This document shows, in pieces, positions 57,985 through 64,000 of a stretch of 64,000 nt of DNA. The stretch lies in NCBI RefSeq assembly GCF_000739935.1, contig NZ_BBJU01000007.1:310001-374000 (forward strand), given 5' to 3'. The translations under genes were made by a program, and so were the position numbers. The notes beneath the pieces were generated by a model. It had not been told where the DNA came from. It saw nothing but the letters and a program-made list of their open reading frames with translations, and ran no database searches. Each line of letters begins with the position of its first letter. The stretch's first letter is position 1. Source of the stretch: Agrobacterium rubi TR3 = NBRC 13261. GTDB lineage: Bacteria; Pseudomonadota; Alphaproteobacteria; Rhizobiales; Rhizobiaceae.

Positions 57985-59007
57985 TTATCGCCAGCCGAGT
58001 TCCGGCGCGACATGTTTCAAAATAGAATCAAGGACGTGGACATTGTAATCGACGCCCAGCTGGTTCGGGATCGTCAACAACAGCGTATCGGCTTCGGCAA
58101 TCGCCTCATCCTGCGCCAGTTCCTTGATCAGAACGTCCGGCTCCGCAGCATAGGAGCGCCCAAAGATAGCGCGGGTGTTGGCATCCAGGTAGCCGATGCT
58201 GTCGCTTTCCTTGGCTCCGCTGCCAAAATAGGCGCGGTCGCGGTCATCCGTCAGCGCAAAGATGCTGCGGCTGACGGAAACACGAGGCTCGCGGCTGTGG
58301 CCCGCTTCCTTCCACGCCTGACGAAACGCCCGGATTTGCGCGGCCTGCTGCACATGGAACGGCTCGCCGGTTTCGTCGTCTTTCAGGGTCGAGCTTTGCA
58401 GGTTCATGCCCAGCTTGCCAGCCCAGATGGCCGTGGCGTTGGAGCCGGCACCCCACCAGATACGGTCGCGCAGGCCTTCCGAATGCGGTTCCAGGCGCAG
58501 CTTACCGGGCGGGTTGGGAAACATCGGGCGCGGATTTGGCTCGGCAAAACCTTCACCCTTCAGCACTTCCAGAAAAACCTCCGTGTTATCGCGGCCCATA
58601 TCGGCATCGCTTGAACCCTCTTTCGGTTGATAACCGAAATACCGCCAGCCATCGATCACCTGTTCCGGCGAGCCACGGCTGAGGCCCAGTTGTAGGCGTC
58701 CGTTGGAAATAAGGTCGGCAGAACCGGCATCTTCCGCCATATAAAGTGGGTTTTCGTAGCGCATATCGATAACGCCGGTGCCGATCTCGATCGTCTTCGT
58801 TCTGGCACCGACAGCGGCCAGCAGCGGAAACGGCGAGGCGAGCTGGCGGGCAAAGTGGTGGACGCGGAAATAGGCACCATCGACGCCGATCTCCTCGGCG
58901 GCAACGGCAAGCTCGATGGATTGTTGAAGCACGTCTTTCGCGGTCCGGGCCTGCGAATGCGCTCCTGGGCTCCAGTGACCGAAAGACAAAAAGCCTATCT
59001 TTTTCAT
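57985..59007 (-). CDS. LLM-class flavin-dependent oxidoreductase
   Basis: This 340-residue luciferase-like monooxygenase fold carries FRVHHFARQLASPFPLLAAVGARTKTIEIGTGV near 47-80 and LQLGLSRGSPEQVIDGWRYFG near 105. The family uses reduced FMN or F420 to oxidise diverse substrates; no substrate can be assigned. AGGTGAATTATC precedes ATG 59007. No flavin reductase or sulfonate genes are adjacent. Confidence 0.88.
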   Translation of the reverse strand: MKKIGFLSFGHWSPGAHSQARTAKDVLQQSIELAVAAEEIGVDGAYFRVHHFARQLASPFPLLAAVGARTKTIEIGTGVIDMRYENPLYMAEDAGSADLISNGRLQLGLSRGSPEQVIDGWRYFGYQPKEGSSDADMGRDNTEVFLEVLKGEGFAEPNPRPMFPNPPGKLRLEPHSEGLRDRIWWGAGSNATAIWAGKLGMNLQSSTLKDDETGEPFHVQQAAQIRAFRQAWKEAGHSREPRVSVSRSIFALTDDRDRAYFGSGAKESDSIGYLDANTRAIFGRSYAAEPDVLIKELAQDEAIAEADTLLLTIPNQLGVDYNVHVLDSILKHVAPELGWR

Positions 59008-59095
59008 GATAATTCACCTGAATTGCGTATGTTTCGTTGCCGAACATATAGTGCGCAATTAAGGGAATGTGCGGCCAAGATTGTGAACAGTCTGT

Positions 59096-60187
59096 TCAGG
59101 CCTTGGCGCGAACGATGTTCCCAGTGGACTGACCATTGAGACCTTCCGGCACCTGTGCATTAACGATGGCGCTGGCGAGTTGGCGGAAACTGACCATGCC
59201 CACCACGTCCCCGGAGAGGCTAGCAACCGCTGCATCGTCCTGAACGCTGACAGACAGAAGGCGCATCGCCTCCTCGACACTGGTGCCTGCTGTAACTTGC
59301 GGGCCGCCGAGTGGCAGGCCGGGCCTGACCGGCGACATGATCGCCTCGACATTGATGACGCGACCGCGGTTCACTTCCTTGACGAAGGTCGCGATATAAT
59401 CATCCGCAGGGCGCAAGACGATGTCCTGGCTGGTGCCCTGCTGAATGACCTCGCCATCGCGTAGAATGGCGATCTGGTCCCCCAGACGCAGTGCCTCATC
59501 CAGATCATGGGTGATGAAGATGATGGTTTTCTTGATTTCCGTCTGAATATCCAGAAGCACGCTCTGCATATCGGTGCGGATCAGCGGATCGAGCGCCGAA
59601 TAGGCCTCATCCATCAACAAAACAGGCGCATCGTTGGAGAGTGCCCGCGCCAGCCCGACGCGCTGCTGCATGCCGCCAGACAATTGGTTGGGAAAGCGCG
59701 TTTCAAAGCCTTTCAGCCCGACCCGTTCCAGCCAACGCATGGCGATATCGACGCTTTTTGCGCGTGCCATGCCCTGCACTTCGAGCCCGTAAAGCGTGTT
59801 GTCCAGAATGTTACGATGCGGCAAAAGCGCGAACTTCTGGAAAACCATGGCGGTCTGATGGCGGCGAAAGGCGCGCAACTCGGTTGCGTTCATCTTCACC
59901 ACATCCACACCATCCACCAGCACTTCCCCGGCTGTCGGGTCGATAAGCCGGTTGATGTGGCGGATCAGCGTGGATTTGCCGGAACCGGACAGTCCCATGA
60001 TTACCTGAATGCATCCGGAGGGGATATCGATGTTGATATCGCGCAGGCCCAGAACATGGCCGTGTTTCTCGTTCAGTTCCGTCTTCGTCATGCCGTGTCT
60101 GACCGCATCGACATGGGCTTGAGGGTTGCTGCCGAAAATCTTGTAGAGATTGCTGATCTTGATGCCGCCGAATGCCATGTCACCCAT
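59096..60187 (-). CDS. Quaternary-amine ABC transporter ATPase (ProV type, with CBS domain)
   Basis: This 363-residue ATPase carries GLSGSGKSTLIRHINRLIDPTAGE near 65, LSGGMQQRVGLARAL near 172 and LLMDEAYSALDPLIRTDMQ near 192. The C-terminal tail (~290-345) is a CBS-like regulatory domain (DAAVASLSGDVVGMVSFRQLASA), as in ProV/OpuAA. ATG 60187 has AGGAGA 6 bases upstream; longer frames lack a site. It overlaps the permease gene by 8 bases. Substrate: glycine betaine, choline, proline betaine or histidine type, not decided. Confidence 0.88.
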   Translation of the reverse strand: MGDMAFGGIKISNLYKIFGSNPQAHVDAVRHGMTKTELNEKHGHVLGLRDINIDIPSGCIQVIMGLSGSGKSTLIRHINRLIDPTAGEVLVDGVDVVKMNATELRAFRRHQTAMVFQKFALLPHRNILDNTLYGLEVQGMARAKSVDIAMRWLERVGLKGFETRFPNQLSGGMQQRVGLARALSNDAPVLLMDEAYSALDPLIRTDMQSVLLDIQTEIKKTIIFITHDLDEALRLGDQIAILRDGEVIQQGTSQDIVLRPADDYIATFVKEVNRGRVINVEAIMSPVRPGLPLGGPQVTAGTSVEEAMRLLSVSVQDDAAVASLSGDVVGMVSFRQLASAIVNAQVPEGLNGQSTGNIVRAKA

Positions 60188-61067
60188 GCGCAATCTCCTG
60201 ATGTTTCTGGAGCCTTTTGCCATAGGCCTGGCTGATGCGATCGAAGATGATGGCGATGCCGACGATGGCGAGGCCATTGAAGATGCCCAGCGTGAAATAT
60301 TGGTTGGCGATGGCTTTCAGAACCGGTTGGCCCAGCCCTTGTACGCCAATCATCGAGGCGATGACGACCATGGCGAGTGCCATCATGATGGTCTGGTTGA
60401 TGCCAGCCATGATGGTGGGAAGCGCAAGCGGCAGTTGGACTTTGAGTAGCTTCTGCCAGCCGGATGAGCCGAAAGCGTCTGCCGCTTCCAACACGTCTCT
60501 ATCCACCAATCGGATGCCGAGATTGGTGAGGCGGATCATCGGCGGAATGGCGTAGATCACCACCGCGATCAGCCCCGGCACCCTGCCGATGCCCAGCAGC
60601 ATGACGACGGGAATGAGATAGACGAAACTCGGCATAGTCTGCATGACATCGAGAATTGGATTGACCACACGCTGGAAGCGATTGGAATGCGACATGAGGA
60701 TGCCGATGGGAAGGCCTATGGTGATGGACAGAACCGTACAGACGAAGATCATCGAGATCGTCCGCATCGTATCCGTCCACATATCGAAATAGCCTATGGC
60801 CAGAAGTGTGAACAGACAGCCCAGCACGATCTTAGCGCTGCGACTGGCTGCCCAGGCAATGCCCAGGATAATCAGGATGATGATGGGCCACGGCGTTTGC
60901 GTCATGAAACGCTCGGCCCAGATCAGAAACTGTTGCAGCGGTGAGAAGAAGCCTTCGATGCTGCCGCCCCAGGCGCGCGTGAACTCACGAAAACCGTCAT
61001 CGATCATCTTTTTCAGAGCACGAAGGGTGTCGTCGTTCATGTGCGGAAACGTGTAAAGCCAGTCCAT
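60180..61067 (-). CDS. Quaternary-amine ABC transporter permease (ProW type)
   Basis: This 295-residue membrane protein has about six helices. The family loop is AIPPMIRLTNLGIRLVDRDVLEAADAFGSSGWQKLLKVQLPLALPTIMAGINQTIMMALAMVVIA (near 175-240), with the EAA-like coupling motif to the ATPase. It is the second gene of the X-W-V operon, 99 bases after the binding protein. Confidence 0.9.
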   Translation of the reverse strand: MDWLYTFPHMNDDTLRALKKMIDDGFREFTRAWGGSIEGFFSPLQQFLIWAERFMTQTPWPIIILIILGIAWAASRSAKIVLGCLFTLLAIGYFDMWTDTMRTISMIFVCTVLSITIGLPIGILMSHSNRFQRVVNPILDVMQTMPSFVYLIPVVMLLGIGRVPGLIAVVIYAIPPMIRLTNLGIRLVDRDVLEAADAFGSSGWQKLLKVQLPLALPTIMAGINQTIMMALAMVVIASMIGVQGLGQPVLKAIANQYFTLGIFNGLAIVGIAIIFDRISQAYGKRLQKHQEIAHG

Positions 61068-61166
61068 ACAATTCCCCTGTGATCACGGCGACATGCGACT
61101 GGTTTTGCCAATCGCACATCGATTTGCGTGGCTGCCGGACGATGGGTCAGGCAGTAGGGAAGGTCG

Positions 61167-62168
61167 TCAGAGCGAAGCCTTGATCTTTTCCGCAGCGTCG
61201 GCAGACACCCACTTGGTCCAGATGTCGGGGTTCTCTTTCAGGAAGTGCTTGGCGCTGTCTTCACCCGTCGCCTGATTGTCCGTCATCCAGGCCATCAGCT
61301 TGTTGACGGTGGCGTTGCTCCACGAACGCTTGTTGAGGTAGTCCATGATCTCCGGGCCAGCCTTTTCCGAGAAAGGCTTGGCAACCAGCGTCACGACCTT
61401 GTCAACCGGCCATGCGTTGGGCTTCGGGTCTGGGCAATCGGCAACCGTGTTGCAGCGTTTCCATTCGGCTGCGTCGGCGGCAACGCCGGGCTCCAGCTTC
61501 ACCATTTCATATTTGCCGAGAAGGGCGGTGGGCGACCAGTAGTAGCCGACCCATGGCTGCTTGCGCTCGTAAGCTTTGGCAATGGAGCCGTCGAGACCGG
61601 CGGAAGAGCCGCTATCCACCAGGATGAAACCCGCTTTTTCAGCCTCGAAGGCTTTGAAAAGCTGCCCCGTGACCACGGTGCCGCCCCAACCCTGTGGGCC
61701 GTTGACGATGGCACCCTTGTCGGGGTTTTCAGTATCCGGGAACAGCTTCGGATTTTTCAGCAGATCGCCAATGGTCTTGATGTCGGGGTGGGCGTCGGCC
61801 ACGTATTTCGGTATCCACCAGCCCTGGATGCCGCCATCCGGCAGAGCGGTTGCGGCAACGACGAGTTTGCCTTCATCCACGCCGCGCTTGACCACTTCCG
61901 GCAGCGTATCGGCCCAGGCTTCCGGGGCGATATCCGGCTGGCCTTTTTCGACCATGGAGGTGATGGTCGGCACAGTATCGCCAATGGTGATGTCGGCACT
62001 GCAACCATACCCTTCGTTGAGAATAATTTTGTCGATGGCGGAGAGCACTTCGGCGCTCTGCCAGTTCATGCTGGCGATGGTGGGGCTTCCACAGTCTGCA
62101 GCGTTCGACGCGGATGCGCCTCCCAGCAAACCGAACACCAGACAGGTCGATGCAAGCAGTTTCTTCAT
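61167..62168 (-). CDS. Quaternary-amine-binding periplasmic protein (ProX/OpuAC type)
   Basis: This 333-residue protein has a signal peptide of ~24 residues (ending SNAAD), then an OpuAC domain with aromatic, Trp-rich pocket segments: MNWQSAEVLS, IAPEAWADTLPE near 80, GWWIPKYV near 115 and VGYYWSPTALLG near 210. A Cys pair in CNTVADCPDP near 240 may form a disulfide. It does not look like rhizobial ChoX, so glycine betaine or a similar betaine is more likely than choline. AAGGGAA precedes ATG 62168. Confidence 0.87.
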   Translation of the reverse strand: MKKLLASTCLVFGLLGGASASNAADCGSPTIASMNWQSAEVLSAIDKIILNEGYGCSADITIGDTVPTITSMVEKGQPDIAPEAWADTLPEVVKRGVDEGKLVVAATALPDGGIQGWWIPKYVADAHPDIKTIGDLLKNPKLFPDTENPDKGAIVNGPQGWGGTVVTGQLFKAFEAEKAGFILVDSGSSAGLDGSIAKAYERKQPWVGYYWSPTALLGKYEMVKLEPGVAADAAEWKRCNTVADCPDPKPNAWPVDKVVTLVAKPFSEKAGPEIMDYLNKRSWSNATVNKLMAWMTDNQATGEDSAKHFLKENPDIWTKWVSADAAEKIKASL

Positions 62169-62516
62169 ATCTGTTCCCTTTATTGGCGACGCTTATAAAG
62201 AGACGAACCTGCCGCTTGGGTCTGCCCCTGTCTTTGTCTTTGCAAAGTTGTAGGGATGATGGCGTGAAGCTCGTCCGCAACCTACGCAAAATGCGACGGC
62301 CATTCGCCAAACCACGACAGGTCACGGCATTTTAATCTTCCGATAACCTTTCAGCCATGTCAGCTTGCGAAGCGTCGATCGCTCATTGTTTGCGGCAGAT
62401 GTCAAAAAAAGCTGGATAGTTGGTATTGGCGAGGCAATAGTAGCAACCGTCCGGCAAGGGACAGGATGGTGTTGAGGGATGCCATTCTCAAAAGAACTCG
62501 TTTAGGAGGAAATACC
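62169..62516. other. Divergent intergenic region, no gene seen
   Basis: This gap lies between the betaine transporter operon and the aldolase gene. It carries both promoters by position. No hairpin, repeat or small gene with a ribosome site was recognised. Confidence 0.5.
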
Positions 62517-63581
62517 TTGGCACGAATTACGCTCCGCCAATTGCTCGACCACGCAGCCGAACACGGCTATGGCGTGCCTGCTTTCAACATCAACAATATG
62601 GAACAGGCGCTGGCAATTATGGAAGCGGCGGATGCGACGAATTCGCCCGTCATTATGCAGGCATCGCGCGGCGCACGTGCTTATGCAAACGACATCATGC
62701 TCAAGCACATGATGGATGCGGTGGTTGAAATCTACCCGCATATTCCCGTCTGCGTCCATCTGGACCATGGCAACGAAGCGGCAAGCTGCATGACGGCCAT
62801 GCAGGCTGGTTTCACATCCGTCATGATGGATGGCTCGCTGAAGGCTGACGGGAAGACCCCCGGCGATTGGGATTACAACGTCGGCGTCACCCGCCAGGTT
62901 ACGACCATGGCCCATTACGGCGGTATCTCCGTCGAGGGTGAACTGGGTGTTCTCGGCTCGCTGGAAACCGGCATGGGCGAGGCTGAAGATGGCCACGGTG
63001 CTGAAGGTGTTCTCTCGCACGACCAGTTGCTGACCGACCCGGATGAGGCCGTCAAGTTCGTGCAGGAAACCAAGGTCGATGCGCTGGCCGTTGCGATGGG
63101 CACCAGCCACGGTGCTTACAAGTTCACGCGCAGACCTGACGGTTCCGTGCTGGCCATGAACGTCATCGAGGAAATCCACAATAAGCTGCCGAATACGCAC
63201 CTCGTCATGCACGGATCATCCACGGTGCCGCAGGATTTGCAGGACATCATCAACGCCTATGGTGGGGCCATCAAGCCAACTTGGGGCGTGCCGATCGAGG
63301 AAATCCAGCGCGGTATTAAGAATGGCGTTCGCAAGATCAACATCGACACCGACTGCCGCATGGCCATCACCGGCCAAATCCGCAAGGTTATGGCGGAAGA
63401 CCCGGCGGAATTCGATCTGCGCAAATATCTGAAGCCCGCGCGCGAGGCTATGACGAAGCTCTGTAAGGAACGCTTCGAGTTGTTCTGGACGGCTGGACAG
63501 GCTTCGAAGATCACGCCTATTCCGCTTCGGGATATGGCGAAGCGTTATGCGTCTGGTTCGTTGGACCCGGTTGTCTCGTAA
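62517..63581 (+). CDS. fba: Fructose-bisphosphate aldolase class II
   Basis: This zinc-dependent aldolase cleaves fructose-1,6-bisphosphate in glycolysis and makes it in gluconeogenesis. It has 354 residues: [30 protein letters not shown], zinc His in [11 protein letters not shown] near 83, [11 protein letters not shown] near 200 and [19 protein letters not shown] near 235, then the [11 protein letters not shown] phosphate loop near 276. The true start is TTG 62517, directly behind AGGAGG; the frame stays open to 62466 without a site. It belongs to the long class II branch also called CbbA. Confidence 0.94.
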   Translation: MARITLRQLLDHAAEHGYGVPAFNINNMEQALAIMEAADATNSPVIMQASRGARAYANDIMLKHMMDAVVEIYPHIPVCVHLDHGNEAASCMTAMQAGFTSVMMDGSLKADGKTPGDWDYNVGVTRQVTTMAHYGGISVEGELGVLGSLETGMGEAEDGHGAEGVLSHDQLLTDPDEAVKFVQETKVDALAVAMGTSHGAYKFTRRPDGSVLAMNVIEEIHNKLPNTHLVMHGSSTVPQDLQDIINAYGGAIKPTWGVPIEEIQRGIKNGVRKINIDTDCRMAITGQIRKVMAEDPAEFDLRKYLKPAREAMTKLCKERFELFWTAGQASKITPIPLRDMAKRYASGSLDPVVS

Positions 63582-63615
63582 GCGATCAGAGAGAGACTGA
63601 ACCCTCCCGGTCGTC

Positions 63616-63638
63616 ATGCTCGGGCTCGTCCCGAGCAT
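63616..63638. repeat. Palindromic repeat ATGCTCGGG...CCCGAGCAT
   Basis: Perfect 9-base arms (63616-63624 and 63630-63638) enclose CTCGT. It matches a short repeat common between rhizobial genes (GTCATGCTCGGGCTnGTCCCGAGCATCTG). It has no T-run and lies just after the aldolase gene. Confidence 0.65.
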
Positions 63639-63694
63639 CTGCTACAGTTCGTCTTTCACGACGGTAGTGGGCTCTTGACGCAGATAAGAAAACC

Positions 63695-63732
63695 AAAAAA
63701 GCCGGAAGCGATGAATTCGCCTCCGGCTTTTT
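63695..63732. terminator. Bidirectional terminator downstream of fba
   Basis: AAAAAAGCCGGA-AGCG and CGCC-TCCGGCTTTTT form a long stem around ATGAATT with one mismatch. T-rich ends on both strands fit termination of fba and of transcription from the right. Confidence 0.8.
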
Positions 63733-63779
63733 CCGTTTCTGGCACAAGCCCGCGTCGCAGCCTGCTTGAGCGGCAGTAG

Positions 63780-63802
63780 ACCCTCGGGACAGGCCCGAGG
63801 GT
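63780..63802. repeat. Palindromic repeat ACCCTCGGG...CCCGAGGGT
   Basis: Perfect 9-base arms enclose ACAGG. It has the same size and style as the element at 63616, and both arms carry the CTCGGG core. It sits between two terminators. Confidence 0.6.
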
Positions 63803-63823
63803 GACGAACGTGGGGTGGTGCCA

Positions 63824-63856
63824 CAAAAAAACCGGGGGCAGGGAGCCGCCCCCGGT
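63824..63856 (-). terminator. Terminator of the leftward gene at the right edge
   Basis: ACCGGGGGC (63831-63839) pairs with GCCCCCGGT (63848-63856). On the reverse strand the stem is followed by a run of T (A at 63824-63831). Confidence 0.85.
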
Positions 63857-63876
63857 ATCTCTTCAATCCCGCAGAC

Positions 63877-64000
63877 TTACTTCTGCCAGCTCTTGACCAA
63901 CTCATCATAATTGACGGTCATCGGCTTTTCTTTTTCCTCGGCGATCTTCAACTGTGGCGCAAGGTGGCCCTTCGCAACCGCGTCCTTGTTCCAATATTCA
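63877..64000 (-). CDS. C-terminal fragment of a gene continuing past the right edge
   Basis: Forty-one codons are visible, ending in TAA at 63877-63879: EYWNKDAVAKGHLAPQLKI, then AEEKEKPMTVNYDELVKSWQK. The charged, soluble tail with a closing LVKSW segment would fit a periplasmic solute-binding protein, but that is a guess. The codon pattern and following terminator support a real gene. Confidence 0.65.
   Translation of the reverse strand, partial: EYWNKDAVAKGHLAPQLKIAEEKEKPMTVNYDELVKSWQK

Noticed and set aside
59096..62168. Naming the transporter choXWV
   Set aside because: The binding protein does not resemble rhizobial ChoX; a ProX/OpuAC betaine type is closer, so no gene symbol is given.

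Overview
The window looks like a rhizobial or agrobacterial replicon (Rhizobiaceae, Agrobacterium/Rhizobium group). The evidence is established gene families and their arrangement: a pcaDCHGB operon with PcaQ, an exoY-exoF-exoQ succinoglycan cluster, an imuA-imuB-dnaE2 SOS cassette behind an alphaproteobacterial LexA box (GAAC-N7-GAAC), iolR-iolC-iolD-iolE-iolB with a fused IolC, and palindromic intergenic repeats of the kind scattered through these genomes. No phage, transposase, CRISPR array, tRNA or rRNA was seen. The DNA reads as ordinary accessory or secondary-chromosome sequence with dense catabolic, transport and regulatory operons.

Layout. 1-13 kb: a diguanylate cyclase cut by the left edge, a methyltransferase resembling enzymes that make fatty-acid methyl ester signals, an orphan ureidoglycine aminohydrolase, a secreted RTX/GH16 glycanase, a hydratase, two divergent citrate-synthase-family genes (one with a DNA-binding head), and a GGDEF-EAL gene that runs into two tandem amino-acid-binding proteins. 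13-23.4 kb: the whole lower protocatechuate pathway, with pcaIJF, pcaR, pobR-pobA and pcaQ-pcaDCHGB. 23.4-28.6 kb: a frameshifted small gene, a PfpI/DJ-1 protein, a long non-coding stretch and exoYFQ. 28.7-34.2 kb: imuA, imuB, dnaE2. 34.2-41.8 kb: a GntR regulator, the ytfQRT-yjfF-type furanose transporter and a divergent sugar-acid dehydratase. 41.9-46.4 kb: a metallophosphatase, an Ada-like cysteine protein coupled to AlkB, a soluble helical chemoreceptor-like protein and a DUF2171 protein. 46.4-54.6 kb: an ABC-F ATPase and the inositol operon. 54.6-64 kb: repeats, a 1-Cys peroxiredoxin, an ABC exporter, a luciferase-like oxidoreductase, a ProXWV-type transporter, class II fructose-bisphosphate aldolase, and the 3' end of one further gene.

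How the parts fit. PobA makes protocatechuate, PcaHGBCD convert it to 3-oxoadipate, and PcaIJ plus PcaF yield succinyl-CoA and acetyl-CoA. PcaQ, PcaR and PobR sit beside their targets, and operator-like sites are visible for PcaQ and PcaR. The inositol operon has IolR-type palindromes in front of iolR and iolC. Two membrane GGDEF proteins, exoYFQ and a secreted beta-glycanase suggest c-di-GMP and polysaccharide control, but that link is inference.

The least ordinary items are the GGDEF-EAL/tandem binding-protein operon, the HTH-citrate synthase divergon with its TTGATT palindromes, the Ada-like protein coupled to AlkB, and the PhcB-like methyltransferase. All family calls come from recognising the translated sequence; no searches were run.
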